Shown here: positions 1 to 11,126 of the stretch, in pieces
Numbering within the stretch: the first letter of the stretch is position 1
How the letters are laid out: every line of letters starts with the position of its first letter
Source of the DNA: Trematomus loennbergii
Taxonomy: Eukaryota > Chordata > Actinopteri > Perciformes > Nototheniidae
DNA length: 64,000 nucleotides
Direction of reading: 5' to 3'
NCBI GenBank assembly: GCA_012861695.1
Contig: JAAOOA010000479.1
Location: 113,501 to 177,500 of the forward strand
The notes under the pieces: model-generated
What the model saw: the letters and a program-made list of their open reading frames with translations, nothing else
Database searches by the model: none
Told to the model about the DNA's origin: nothing
Made by a program: the position numbers and the translations under genes

Positions 1-286
1 TTTGGCTACTATCCCATAATTCAAGGGTGGTTTTCACAATAAGTAATGTTTTATTTTTTAGACGGAAACTTTAATTACATTTTTTTACTATGTTCAATCT
101 GAATTGACTTTAAAATAAAAACATCTATATTAATTCTGACACTTCTACAGCCAAATCACAGGTTTATCATTACTTGGAGAAAAAATATTATTCATTTAAC
201 CCTTTTAGAAGTGAAGATATAGTCATTTGTTCTGGGAATGTCATTTTCGAGCCTGAGGCCTGAAAAACCGGCTCAGGCTTAACAGG
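1..286 (+). mobile_element. TTAA-MITE 'CCTGTT' family, copy 1 (3' end only)
   Basis: This is the 3' part of a non-autonomous DNA element whose left end lies outside the window. It ends in GGCTTAACAGG followed by TTAA at 287-290. The same sequence recurs eight more times in the window. A complete copy at 21603-22735 shows imperfect 15-16-bp inverted ends flanked by TTAA, the target-site signature of piggyBac or Kolobok transposases. No protein is encoded. Confidence 0.8.
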
Positions 287-431
287 TTAACTCTGTTCAG
301 ATTATTAAACCTGGAGTTATTTCAAACGGAACATTGTTTTCTAAAGTTACATCATGTTTTCTTTATTCAGACCTGAACATCTGACTGGATTATAAACAGA
401 TTTTGATCCCCATCATTTGTTCTTTATTCAG

Positions 432-605
432 CCTGAGAGGCTGCATTTTGACAGAGATCAGCTGTTCTGCTCTGGCCTCAGCTCTGAAGTCCAACCCCTC
501 CCATCTGAGAGAGCTGGACCTGGGTGACAACGATCTGAAGTATTCAGGAGTGAAGGTGCTGAGAGATCTTCTGGAGAGTCCAGACTGCAGACTGGAGACT
601 CTCAG
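432..605 (+). CDS. NLR leucine-rich-repeat exon, block 1 exon 1
   Basis: This is a 174-bp internal exon (58 codons, starting and ending in phase 2) between a pyrimidine-rich acceptor ending TTTATTCAG and a donor GTCGGT. It encodes two ribonuclease-inhibitor-type LRRs. Visible pieces are [15 protein letters not shown], the LxxLxLxxN core [12 protein letters not shown], and [12 protein letters not shown]. Such exons form the C-terminal solenoid of fish NLRC3-like/NLRP receptors and probably act in ligand sensing or autoinhibition in the cytosol. The frame is open throughout. The upstream N-terminal exons are outside the window. The family call is secure; the exact NLR subgroup is inferred from the linker exons downstream. 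Confidence 0.9.
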
Positions 606-1555
606 GTCGGTTCTCCATCTTTAACCAACGCAACATCTTGCAATAAACAGCGTCTGAAGGCTTCTTAACATTTAACTTCTGTGCTGAGATCAATATGTAT
701 TTATCAAAGTGCCGCTCGAGCACCGGAGTGATATTTGCATCTCGCTTTAGAGGCTGTACCCGTGCCGGCTTTGTGCTGCTTGAATCCACTGCTGTGATGA
801 ACAAGCTCCCAGAATGCAACACGGCTGCGCTCAGAGTAACAATAATAAAACAGATGGAGCATGATTTAACTTCAGGAACTAACTGTTCATACAAGTCTGG
901 TTGGTTTGGTGGGAAAGTTTGAATATATGTAACTGGCGGCACTTTATGAATATGAAGTGTTTATCGTCTGTCTTCCACTGTCACATAGAGTAGTTATACA
1001 GCAGAGACAGCACTACAGCGCTCTGCTGACCGGACGTTTACTGACTCTCCTGCTGAATCTGACTGGCTATAGTTTAGCAACAGTGGTTGAATTTCCTTTC
1101 AAACAAGCCACAGCAGCGTCAGAGGAATGCTTCAGCACAGACCTCACTACAGACAGCGCCTCGTGGCTATGTAGGCTGACATTTATGAATGGAATATTAA
1201 TATACATGCCTTGATGAGGTCATTCTTTATAAAGCCTCCCCCCACGTTATTGAGCAAGGGCTTTTGTTGTTCATTATCTTCTGAGAGTCCCTTCCCTCTC
1301 CCCAAAGATCATTTGATTTAGTAAGACTAAAAGCAGAAACTAAAGAGCCAGCAGTCTATTCTCTGTTCACTATAGTTTAACAAATAAAACTATTTAAATA
1401 AAAAAAAACGGACTATCAGCTCGATTTCACTTTTTCTGTCTCACAGTTTTTAACCTGTTTGGAATTTCCACTTTTTAAACTTCTTCAGCTCTGAACATAT
1501 TATTAAACCTGGAGTAAACATTGTTTTCTTAGGTCACATCATGTTTTCTTTTCAG
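606..1555 (+). other. intron between LRR exons of block 1
   Basis: No coding exon is seen. The sequence matches the intron at 15121-18247 of block 2 and holds the unoccupied target site (GGCTGTACCCGTGCC near 754) where block 2 carries a hAT insertion. It ends in the branch/acceptor region of the next LRR exon. Confidence 0.7.
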
Positions 1556-1726
1556 ATTGAGGCGCTGCAGTTTGTCAGAGAACAGCTGTTCTGCACTGAT
1601 CTCAGCTCTGGAGTCCCCCCTCCCATCTGAGAGTTCTGGACCTGAGTATCAACAATCTGCAGATTCAGGAGTGAAGCTGCTGAGAGATCTTCTGGAGAGT
1701 CCAGACTGCAGACTGAAGACTCTCAC
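1556..1726 (+). pseudogene. NLR LRR exon with compensated double frameshift, block 1 exon 2
   Basis: This exon is 171 bp long, flanked by TTTTCAG and GTCAGT. Compared with its siblings it lost two bases in the AACCCC run (near 1616-1620) and one base in the CAGGATTC region (near 1660). The total stays divisible by three, but about 14 codons in the middle read in another frame ([12 protein letters not shown] instead of the LRR core). The LxxLxLxxN motif is therefore destroyed while the C-terminal half ([20 protein letters not shown]) returns to frame. No stop is created, so the exon can still be spliced through. The last exon base is C instead of the usual G. It is either a damaged but readable repeat or a sequence error. 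Confidence 0.7.
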
Positions 1727-2193
1727 GTCAGTTCACTGACTCTCTGTTACTGCTGGAGATCTCATATGTTAATTAGTTATTCAACCTAATTCTTCATCAT
1801 ACATATATTACATCCATACGGTTGTAAATGTTGTCGTAACAGTTGATTGTTTCCTAAAGAAACTGTTATTCTTCCACTATTATTTGTTAAAGTAAATGTA
1901 TGTTTTCTTTAGTAAATGGTCTGAGTAAAGAAGGTCCTCTGAACTAATATTAGTTTTACGTAAAGTTTACTTTCTGACAGAAATGTCTATGTTCCCATCA
2001 TTTAGACGTGTTTTCACAGATAATAAACAGAAGGCTGATATAATGATATCCACAATAACAGAATGACAGTCACTGTAATTCAGGGAAAAGTTAATTGATT
2101 AGGACGAAGTAATGTTGAGCTACACATTTCAGACCTGAACATCTGACTGGATTATAAACAGCTTTTAATCCTCATCATGTTTTCTTTATTCAG

Positions 2194-2370
2194 TCTGGAG
2201 AGCTGCAGGTTGTCAGAGATCAGCTGTTCTGCTCTGATCTCAGCTCTGAAGTCCAACCCCTCCCATCTGAGAGATCTGGACCTGAGTATGAACTACAAGC
2301 TGCAGGATTCAGGAGTGGAGCTGCTGAGAGATCTTCTGGAGAGTCCAGACTGCAGACTGGAGAATCTCGG
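2194..2370 (+). CDS. NLR LRR exon, block 1 exon 3
   Basis: This exon is 177 bp, one codon longer than the standard 174, because the LRR core reads [13 protein letters not shown] with an extra residue in the N-L segment. The acceptor is TTTATTCAG and the donor is GTCAGT. It is open in the common phase. With its flanking intron it is the product of a local duplication of the ~640-bp exon-intron unit: spacing is 638 bp to the preceding exon and 644 bp to the next. Block 2 has one unit fewer at this place. Confidence 0.88.
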
Positions 2371-2837
2371 GTCAGTTCACTGACTCTCTGTTACTGCTGG
2401 AGATCTCATAAGTTTAATTAGTTATTCAACCTAATTCTTCATCATACATATATTACATCCAAACGTTTGTAAATGTTGTGTAACAGTTGATTCTTTCCTA
2501 AAGAAACTGTTATTCTTCCACTATTATTTGTTAAAGTAAATGTATGTTTTCTTTAGTAAATGGTCTGAATAAAGAAGGTCCTCTGAACTAATATTAGTTT
2601 TACGTAAAGTTTACTTTCTGACAGAAATATCTATGTTCCCATCATTTAGACGTGTTTTCACACAGATAATAAACAGAAGGCTGATATAATGATGATCCAC
2701 AATAACAGAATGACAGTCACTGTAATTCAAAAATATCATTGATTAGGACGCAGTAATGATGAGCTACACATTTCAGACCTGAACATCTGACTGGATTATA
2801 AATTGATTTGTATCCTCATCATGTTTTCTTTATTCAG

Positions 2838-3011
2838 ACTGTGGGGCTGCAAGTTTTCAGAGATCAGCTGTTCTGCTCTGATCTCAGCTCTGAAGTCCAA
2901 CCCCTCCCATCTGAGAGCTCTGAACCTCGGTGAGAACTATCTGCAGGATTCAGGAGTGAAGCTGCTGAGAGATCTTCTGGAGAGTCCAGACTGCAGACTG
3001 GAGACTCTCAG
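2838..3011 (+). CDS. NLR LRR exon, block 1 exon 4
   Basis: This is a 174-bp open exon in the common phase, with core [15 protein letters not shown] and end [12 protein letters not shown]. The acceptor is TTTATTCAG and the donor is GTCAGT. The intron start (GTCAGTACTCCATCTTTAAC) matches that of the exon at 18888-19061, so those two are positional counterparts in the two blocks. Confidence 0.9.
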
Positions 3012-4015
3012 GTCAGTACTCCATCTTTAACTTCTGTGCTGAGATGAAGAGAGTTGTGTTGACTCTGAGCTGCAGACATCAGGCTGATATTACTCTGATC
3101 CTCACTGAGCCTCTTAATGCTAAAGTCTACTTTCCTTTTCTGTGGTTTAGTTCACTAACTCTGGCAGAGCCATGTTGATCTTTACATTTTAATATAACAA
3201 AAAAAACTTCATTGCATAATTCCCTCTGAACCTTTAAAGGGGACCTATCATGCAAAATGCACTTTTGTACGTCTTGTATACATGAATATGTGTCCCCGGT
3301 GTTCCAGGGAACTCACCAAGTGTCAGAAAACACAACCCTCTCTATTTTCCTCCATACCCAAATCTCTAAAAAAGGGGCTGCAACGGATCTGATAAAAACT
3401 GATCCAGATTTGAACACTGTCCTGATGACAGTTTCTGAGGCTACATGATGCTTTACTGACTGAATAGTTTACACTGAAGAAACTGTGATTTGATGACTCC
3501 ACTATTCCTAAAATACGTATTCTGGATGTTTTTTCACATTTAAAATTCATCCTATTTGTCCTCTTTGTAAACGTTGTGATCTTGAGTTGAATCATTTTCT
3601 GAGGGTTTGTTTTTTGTCTGGCTGCACATCATGAGTTAGTGTAGATGGAGCAGAGTCTCAGATGTCAAGTAGAAGCACGTTGTGTTTAATATTAATGAGA
3701 AGTCTGTGTTCCTTCACTTTAATGGTTTTTCTCTCTAAAACGATTCAATAGAAAGTGACTCTTTTTGTATTTTACTAAAAGCTCAAATGATCATAGTAGC
3801 AAGGGGCGGGGGGGCAACTCTCAGAAGTCCTTTAAAAAAAAAAAAAAGCCCAGGTCTGGTGAAAGACACTTGATGCTAGATAAATGTGTTCAGGTATCTT
3901 TGTAATCACACGAGAGGAAGTGGAGGGCTCGTTGAGACAGTCCTTAATGTTCTCTCAGGGCACATCAGACTAGAGGAGGGATGAGGGCTTTCTTCTGAAG
4001 CGTCACTGAAGCCAC
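3012..4015 (+). other. intron, with a possible MITE fragment near 3235-3400
   Basis: No exon is recognised. Most of it aligns with 19062-19825 of block 2. At about 3235 the block 1 copy has TTTAAAGGGGACCTATCATG, which looks like the end of another TTAA-flanked fish MITE and is absent from block 2. From 3850 to 4014 it matches 29892-30056, the sequence on the far side of the large block 2 insertion. Confidence 0.55.
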
Positions 4016-4198
4016 GGCAATATGTCTTACCTTTGCAGTTGTTCTGATCAAAAGTTGTGTTCAATGGCATTAAACTGATAAAAATGCTGCTGAAGGTTAA
4101 TCCATAGGTTAATCCAATGTGTCTGTGTCACTTTGAAATTATTTCTGATAATCCATCAGCAATAAACCTAGTTTTCAGTTGCATGCGCATCGCTCTCA

Positions 4199-6185
4199 GG
4201 TTGCGGTCGAATAGTCCATTTTGCTTAGGAACCTTCCTAACGGAGTGAAATGACCCGGAAGTACGTCAGTGGCAGCCATGATAAGTGCCGTTCGAATTCT
4301 CCAGATCAGTGGTTCCCGTTTCGAGTCGGTCACAGATTTGTGAGTGAAAAAAAAAAGAAAGTTGAAAATCAAAATAATCTTTATTTTCTTTTGGGAAAAA
4401 GTCAAACTTTTATTTTGAAGGCCCGATGTTCTAACGCTGTGCATGCAGTAGGCGTTGGACTGGAAGTACCGGAGACCATAAACGGTTTGGAAAACTTCTG
4501 TCACGTAGTGATCATCTTCTCAATAAAACATCTTTGCTGATGGTTTTTTCGAGTCTTCTGGCCAATCAGAATCAAGATTGTTGCCGGAAGTCCCCACAGA
4601 GAATAACTTTGCGGTAGAACTCTTCTTTATACATCCATGGGTACAACTTCAGAATAAAATGAACACATAATAAAATATGACCCCCGGTTTGATGATTGAC
4701 AGGTCACAGAACAATGGGGGCTATCTACCCTTACCCACAATTTAAAGTAATTCACACAGACTATCTCCTCTTTGCTCTTCTCTCTGTGTGGAGCAGCAAG
4801 CTGTCAGAACAAAGTGAAAAACAAACAATGGCATAAAATATTATTAATATGTCGGGTAGTAATAGATTTATTTATTTTCTTCTCAGAGTGTACCAGAATG
4901 CGTAGTTTATATGTTAGTATTTCTAAAAATCTCCTGGGGGAGAATACCCCCAGACCCCCTGCTGGGGTTGGGTTTTCAGCATGTCTGCCTTTTTATGTTA
5001 TACATTTCAGCTTTGATTCCATCATCTCATTAAACCTTTTTAATAACATACTTTAGTTCTGTGAAGGGATATAAGGGATATATGCACTGTACTTCACTTT
5101 AATTAATAATGTACGCTGAAAAGCGTATTACAGCACGATTTTTTGTTGAATAGATTTGAGTCGTTCAAATTTCGGGTCGCGATTTATTGACAAAGGAAAA
5201 AGTGGGTCCCGAGGCCTGACCAGTTGAAAACCACTGCTCTAGATGATAGGAACGGAGGTTTCAAATGTCCATTATAACCTCCTTTAGCTTAGGAACCACT
5301 GGACCTTCCTTTACGAAAGGAGAGGGGAACATGCTGCCCCACCATGCCTTGCGGCCGCAGCATTTGCCGTCACACAACAGTCGGCCGTTCACCAAAACAA
5401 CCGATTATGACCGAGAAATGATATCATGAAAGTTACGGTGCTTATTAAGCATTTTAAAACGTATGTGGTAACTTGCCAAAGTGCTTTGATTTGAACGTTC
5501 ATCAGTATTATAATCAAAAGAGAAATATGAACGTTAGTTTTTACTGAAATGATCAAATAAAGTCAACATTTCAGTCTTTACTGAGCTGTGTGGGGTTTGT
5601 TCAACTTTTAAAAGATGTTTGAATGGTGATATACACAGTGATAGATGTTAAGGACTAACGTTTATAATAAATACATTTGTATTGATTTTAAGATCTTTTC
5701 ATACAATCATACGTATTGGGATCATTTGTATTAATGTGGACCGGAGGGAGAGGGGGACGAGCATAAGTTTCACTTTCCTTTTTTATTTCAATTCCAACTT
5801 TGGTCATGAAGAATATGTTTCTCTGTTGTCCCCGTTCATAAAGCATAACAGCATCAGAGCACGGTGCAGAGTCTCTAGATGAGTTTACAGTAGTCCCTCG
5901 TTCTTATTAAACATCCATGTTGTAGTCCGCTGTATAGAAAACTGTAGTTTCCATAGTTTCCCCACAGCAGCAGACGCACATTTATGACGTCCGCTGGCGC
6001 ATCATAAACACGTCGGATAGTGAAAGTGCAGTCGAATCTCTAAAGTACCGCAGTCTCTTCTCGTAAGTCCTTTTGAATGATCCTATCCACTATCCCCTAA
6101 CCCTGTGACGTTTCACACAGAGGTCAAGGGATAGACGATAGGGATAGACGATAGGAGCTCATTTTTTGACTATTCGACTGCAACC
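4199..6185. mobile_element. nested DNA transposon with 18-bp terminal inverted repeats
   Basis: The ends are GGTTGCGGTCGAATAGTC (left) and GACTATTCGACTGCAACC (right), inverted repeats with one mismatch. Flanks read CTCTCA before and TCACTCC after. Comparison with other copies of the host MITE suggests a 3-bp TCA target duplication, which would fit PIF/Harbinger or CACTA better than hAT. No transposase is readable, so it is non-autonomous. The superfamily is not settled. Confidence 0.65.
4307..5236. mobile_element. hAT-type non-autonomous element inside the nested transposon
   Basis: It starts CAGTGGTTCCCG and ends GAAAACCACTG, the usual imperfect inverted ends of hAT elements. It is bordered by near-identical 8-bp sequences, CTCCAGAT (4299-4306) and CTCTAGAT (5237-5244), 7 of 8 matching. 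It is about 930 bp with no readable transposase. This makes three levels of nesting at this place. Confidence 0.7.
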
Positions 6186-7103
6186 TCACTCCTCAATGGA
6201 ACGTGTATGTGGATTTAGGAACTTCCCCTTCAATTATATTGGCTCTAACTGTTCAAAAGATATGTAAATAATCAAAATCGACCAATGGGTTCCAGAGAAA
6301 CGGCAAATGCACCCAAATGACCCCAGAGGTGTTTTTTTTTGTGCTAAACCTCTCTAAAAAGGGCAAATGTCACTTGTTTTGCATCAATCTTTATACAGTG
6401 TACTTATATAATATAATTTGGATTCCTAATGCTTTTAGTCTACTATCCCATCATTCAAGGGTGGTTTTCACTATAAGTAATGTGGTTTTTTTGGGCGGAC
6501 ATTAAAATTTACATTTTCTGAATTAACTTTAAAATAAAAAAAATCTATATTGATTCTGACTTTTCTACATCCAACTCACAGGTTTATCATTACTTTGAGA
6601 AAAAATTATTAATTTTCCCCTTTTAGAAGTGAAGTTATAGTCATTTGTTCTGGGAATGTCATTTTCGAGCCTGAGACCTGAAAAACAGGCTCAGGGCTTA
6701 ACAGGTTAACCTAGAATAAGATTGTCTTTTGAACTCTGGAGATTACTTATTAGGGTCTGAGAGCAGAGGTCGGCGAAGACCCTATTGACCCAGCTAAGCA
6801 CAGAAAAAGAGTCCGAAATCATGTCGGCAATTAGCTCGCTCTATTACTGATATCGATAGGATTATTATTATTATTTATATTATACTTATTTTAATGCGCA
6901 TATCAAAAGTGCGGAGACGAACCAAAAAGCCTTTGGAGGTGTATAAAAAAACGTGAAAGAAGTCGGCCATTTTGAATTTGGCGTTGGAAACATTTTCAAC
7001 TGGAGTTTCCACTTTCTTAACTTCTTCAGCTCTGTTCAGATTATTAAACCTGGAGTTATTTCAAACAGGAACATTGTTAAAGTTACATGTTTTCTTTATT
7101 CAG

Positions 7104-7277
7104 TGTGAGAGGCTGCAGGTTGTCAAAGATCAGCTGTGCTGTTCTGGCCTCAGCTCTGAAGTCCAACCCCTCCCATCTGAGAAATCTGGACCTGAGTGAG
7201 AACGATCTTAAGGATTCAGGAGTGAAGCTGCTGAGTTATGGACTAAAGAGTCCAGACTGCAGATTGAAGACTCTCGG
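7104..7277 (+). CDS. NLR LRR exon, block 1 exon 5
   Basis: This is a 174-bp open exon in the common phase. The second half differs from its siblings: [17 protein letters not shown] replaces [17 protein letters not shown], closer to the consensus of less derived fish NLR repeats. The core is [15 protein letters not shown]. The intron upstream (6710-7103) matches 30360-30785, which pairs this exon with 30786-30959 in block 2. Confidence 0.9.
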
Positions 7278-7730
7278 GTCAGTTCACTGACTCTCTGTTA
7301 CTGCTGGAGATCTCATTGTTTCATTAGTTATTCAACCTAATTCTTCATCATACATATATTACATCCATACGTTTGTAAATGTTGTCGTAATAGTTGATTG
7401 TTTCCTAAAGAAACTGTTATTCTTCCACTGTTATTTGTTAAAGTAAATGTATGTTTTATTTAGTAAATGGTCTGAATAAAGAAGGTCCTCTGAACTAATA
7501 TTAGTTTTACGTAAAGTTTACTTTCTGACATAGAAATGTTTACGTTCCCATCATTTAGACGTGTTTTCACAGATAATAAACAGAAGGCTGATATAATGAT
7601 GATCCACAATAACAGAATGACAGTCACTGTTATTCAGGGAAAAGCTCATTGATTAGGACGCAGTAATGATGAGCTAGCTCTGACTGGATTATAAACATAT
7701 TTTTATCCTCATCATGTTTTCTTTATTCAG

Positions 7731-7904
7731 ACTGAGGCACTGCAGGTTGTCAGAGATCAGCTGTTCTGCTCTGGCCTCAGCTCTGATGTCCAACCCCTCC
7801 CATCTGAGAGATCTGGACCTGAGTCACAACGATCTGCAGGATTCAGATGTGGAGCTGCTGAAAGATCTTCTGGAGAGTCCAGACTTCAGACTGGAGACTG
7901 TCAG
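7731..7904 (+). CDS. NLR LRR exon, block 1 exon 6 (last LRR)
   Basis: This is a 174-bp open exon in the common phase, with core [15 protein letters not shown] and end [13 protein letters not shown]. The donor intron starts GTCAGTAAGGGGTCTCTGC, identical to that of 31428-31601, so both are the terminal LRR exons of their blocks. The reading frame continues into the linker exon at 9286 (AG from this exon joins G to give Arg). Confidence 0.9.
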
Positions 7905-8216
7905 GTCAGTAAGGGGTCTCTGCTGGTTCAGCAGTATTGTATTAACACAGGGAGGTGTTTCTCTCACTGGGGAATCACAACAGATCAGTGATGTTACCCA
8001 CTGACCGCAGGCTCTTTCATTCTTCCATTAAAGGGCCCATGTCATGCTTTTCCGGTTATTACCCGTCCCCTTGTGTGTTATGAAGGTTTATATGCATGTA
8101 AACGGTATGCAGAGTCACAAACCCTCAAAGTACACCCTGTAGCGAGTAAAACTCTAACACAGAAAATACCTCCCCAAAACGTCTCGTTGGAGATACGTCA
8201 TTGTCCATTTGATTTT

Positions 8217-8269
8217 TCCATTTCGTTCCCGGTACGGCATGATGTCAAGCCGTACCCGGAACGAAATGG
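8217..8269. repeat. inverted repeat (hairpin) inside the TTAA element
   Basis: Two 21-bp arms, one starting CCATTTCGTTCC and the other ending GGAACGAAATGG, pair with one mismatch around a loop of about 10 bases. It is probably a structural part of the MITE; no function is evident. Confidence 0.75.
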
Positions 8270-8430
8270 ACCAATCCGTGGAGCCGTTACGTTAAGCCCC
8301 CGCTGATTGGTCCAAATTGACCAATCCACGGACTTCCTCACACACACATCTGTGTGCAGGGAGCAGGCAGCTCAGCTGATTTCTCCTCCCTGGCTGCAGG
8401 CTGATAACAGACAGTTGGGATCGCGGCGAA

Positions 8431-8520
8431 ATTCTCTCTGCAGACCCATTCTCTCTGCAGACCCATTCTCTCTGCAGACCCATTCTCTCTGCAGACCCAT
8501 TCTCTCTGCAGACCCATTCT
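8431..8520. repeat. 18-bp tandem repeat, five units
   Basis: Five near-perfect copies of CATTCTCTCTGCAGACCC lie inside the TTAA element. Each unit contains a PstI-type CTGCAG palindrome. It is open in several frames on both strands only because the unit length is a multiple of three. Confidence 0.9.
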
Positions 8521-8797
8521 CACAGCGTTTATCAACCTTTTTCTTACTCAATATCAAGCCACACTTATTGATTTTACTTCGGCTGTGACTTTGTGTTTGC
8601 TCAGGATGAGTTTGGCTGTGTTTGGCTGTGTATCGCTAACAAGGAAACAACACCTCCACGGAGCTCAGCGCGATTCACAACGTCCCGACCAATCAGAGCA
8701 CACTGTGCTCACAGGGAGGGTGGGGGCTGGAGCTATTGGAGCTACAACGAGCCGTTAAAGGCAGAGAGTGAAATTCAGTGAATACACGTAGTTTACA

Positions 8798-8899
8798 GAG
8801 ATGCTGTATGAGAAACCAATGTGAGTTTGGAGAGATGCTGTATGAGAAACCAATGTGAGTTTGGAGAGATGCTGTATGAGAAACCAATGTGAGTTTGGA
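8798..8899. repeat. 34-bp tandem repeat, three units
   Basis: Three identical units begin GAGATGCTGTATGAGAAACC, near the right end of the TTAA element. Confidence 0.9.
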
Positions 8900-9285
8900 A
8901 ATATAAATATAAATCTATTCTAGTAGACCTCAACAATGGAATTATGATCAGTGGAAATGGCCATGACATGGGCCCTTTAACTATAAAAGGCCAGCTGAAC
9001 ATGCAAAGCTTTAACTTGAATAATCTACTTTCTAACAGACATATCGGATTTTACAGAAAAGTAGGAAAGATAGTCTGTTTTTTATGGGATGTTTTTAGTT
9101 TCTAATGACTGGTTACTTCCTGTAATGCAGCTGAGAGCTGTGGCAGTCAGTCGTAGTGTTTGCAGAGAATATGTGATGGGATGTACAGCATGAGATCAGT
9201 CAGGACTCTGAAGCTGACTAACTCAAAGAAAAAACACTTATTTTAAACTGGATCTAAAACTGTTGGATTGTGTTCATCCCTACAG

Positions 9286-9329
9286 GATCAGAGATGATGA
9301 GATGATCAGAGCCACGATCCAGAAGACCT
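9286..9329 (+). CDS. NLR LRR-to-FIIND linker exon a, block 1
   Basis: This 44-bp exon lies between acceptor CCCTACAG and donor GTGAGT. Joined in phase to the last LRR exon it reads IRDDEMIRATIQKT. The same exon with a 3-bp difference occurs at 32023 in block 2. It belongs to the charged linker that connects LRRs to the FIIND in fish NLRP1-like receptors. The role is inferred from phase continuity and position. Confidence 0.75.
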
Positions 9330-9524
9330 GTGAGTACTGAAACCATATCCTCCATTCATCAAGATGTTGTACATTAAATCTGATCTTAAAAGGTCTTAAT
9401 AGAACAACAACAATATGTTTTAATTCCATTTTGTTACAGCTCTATTCAATCATTTTGGCTGCTAATGTTTCTCTTTGTTCAAGTTTAATTATTATTTTTC
9501 TGTGTCACCTCTTCTCTCCATCAG

Positions 9525-9565
9525 GTGACTCCGATGTGGAACAGGAAGTGAAGACAGACAGAAAG
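9525..9565 (+). CDS. NLR linker exon b, block 1
   Basis: This 41-bp exon lies between CTCCATCAG and GTGAGA. In phase with exon a it reads CDSDVEQEVKTDRK, an acidic/basic linker. It is identical in sequence to 32257-32297. The following intron is interrupted 14 bp downstream by a MITE. Confidence 0.75.
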
Positions 9566-9579
9566 GTGAGAGAGGAGCA

Positions 9580-10500
9580 GGCTCGAAAATGACATTCCCA
9601 GAACAAATGACCATAACTTCTAAAAGGCGTAAATTAATAATCTTTTTTCTCAAAGCAAGGTTACATCTGTGAGTTGGATGTAGAAGTCTCAGAATCAATA
9701 TAGATGTTTTTATTTTAAAGTAAATTCAGATTGAACATAGTAAAAAAATGTAAATTATAGTTTCCGTCCAAAAAAAAAGATTACTTATAGTGAAAACCAC
9801 CCTTGAAAGATGGGATGATACATTAAAAGCTTTAGGAATCCAAACTATAACATATAATAAGTACCCTGTATCAAGATTGATGCAAAACAAGTGAAGTTTG
9901 ACCTTTTTAGAGAGAACCGGAAGCTGCGATACACTCTGGTGGCTACCATTAGCAGCTAATATAAAATCTCCGATTTTACATACAAATTGAATTATGGATT
10001 ATCAATCATTTTTTCAAAGTGACAGACACATTGGATTAACCTATGTATTAACCTTCAGCCGCATTTTTTATCGTTTTAATGCCATTGAACACAAATTTTG
10101 ATCAGAATAACAGCTAAGGTGAGACGATCTCCCGTGAATGCTCCGTAAAGCTACGTGTTGTGATGTCTGTGTTTGCTTCCCCTGTCGCGAGTTCTGATCG
10201 CTCAGCTTTAATCTGATATCTTTTATGGGCAGTTATACGATCAGTAATAAGGGTATTTTTACCTTGAGTTCTGTGCTAAGTGCGTTAGCATTTTTACACT
10301 CAGGGGTCATTTAGACGCTTCTTGTGAGACTTGTGCTTTGTTTCGGTAAAAATGGTTCATATCTTCAGTTAGCTGAGTTTCTAACCGTTAAGTAAGTATG
10401 ACACATTAATAGGTTTTCAAATATTAAGAAGCCCTCTGACACAGTTTCGTAAAAAAACTACCCGCCGACCCCGATTAGGGTACTCTCGGGTTTAACAGGT
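9580..10500 (-). mobile_element. TTAA-MITE 'CCTGTT' family, copy 3
   Basis: It is in reverse orientation. It begins inside the usual 3' end (CAGGCTCGAAAATGACATTC) and ends at GGGTTTAACAGG near 10500. The outermost right-end bases are missing, so no TTAA pair can be seen. The copy is older than most, with many substitutions. Confidence 0.75.
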
Positions 10501-10645
10501 AAATGAGTTTGTGTGTTTTTTTAATGGGAGGTGTGTCCAAGCGGATTACTTATCACCAAGTTGATTCAATAAATGTATATGAAGCTGCCATTTAAGATAT
10601 CTGGATCCCGGACGAAATGGGAAATATTCCTACTGGCTCGCACTT

Positions 10646-11048
10646 CTGTTCTGTGATTGGCTGGTACTTTTGTTCTATGATTGGCTGGTAATACTGTGCT
10701 GTGATTGGCTGATACTTCTGTTCTGTGATTGGCTGGTAATACTGTGCTGTGATTGGCTGGTAATACTATGCTGTGATTGGCTGGTTATACTGTGCTGTGA
10801 TTGGCTGGTAATACTGTGCTGTGATTGGCTGGTAATAACTTGCTGTGATTGGATGGTAATACATGCTGTGATTGGCTGGTAATACTGTGCTCTGATTGGC
10901 TGGTAATACTGTGTTTGTATTGGCTGGTACTTATATTCTGTGATTTGCTAGTAATACTGTGCTATGATTGGCTGGTAATACTGTGCTGTGATTGGCTGGT
11001 GTTTGGCTGGTAATACTGTGCTGTGATTGGCTGGTAATACTGTTCTGT
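10646..11048. repeat. 24-bp minisatellite with CCAAT cores
   Basis: About 16 imperfect units of TGATTGGCTGGTAATACTG plus a variable spacer. Every unit carries ATTGG, the complement of CCAAT. It lies in the intron between linker exons b and c, 78 bp upstream of exon c. Confidence 0.85.
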
Positions 11049-11126
11049 GAAATTGACAATGAACTCAGATGATCCAGACTAATTACCATTTTTCAAATAA
11101 ATAATAAATAACTTTGTTTGTTCCAG

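Larger units (their letters stand above)
4016..6705 (+). mobile_element. TTAA-MITE 'CCTGTT' family, copy 2, split by a nested element
   Basis: The 5' part (4016-4198) matches the middle of the MITE (CAATGGCATTAAA, then AATCCAATGTGTCTGTG). The 3' part (6186-6705) resumes with TATTGGCTCTAAC and ends GGCTTAACAGG before TTAA at 6706-6709. About 350 bp of the 5' end is missing. A 2-kb element sits inside. It lies in an intron of the block 1 LRR region. Confidence 0.75.
8032..8976. mobile_element. TTAA-flanked element with AGGGCCCATGTCATG inverted ends
   Basis: Left end AGGGCCCATGTCATG follows TTAA (8028-8031). Right end CATGACATGGGCCCT precedes TTAA (8977-8980). The matching intron of block 2 near 31725 has the uninterrupted site, which shows a precise 4-bp target duplication and places the insertion after the block duplication. 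It is 945 bp with no transposase, so it is piggyBac- or Kolobok-like. Inside are a strong hairpin (8217-8269) and two short tandem arrays. Confidence 0.85.

Noticed and set aside
8431..8899. Short direct repeats considered as a CRISPR-like array
   Set aside because: Units are contiguous with no unique spacers; they are ordinary tandem repeats in a MITE of an animal genome.
10670..10882. Repeated WLVILCCD-type peptide
   Set aside because: Translation of the CCAAT-type minisatellite, not a membrane protein.
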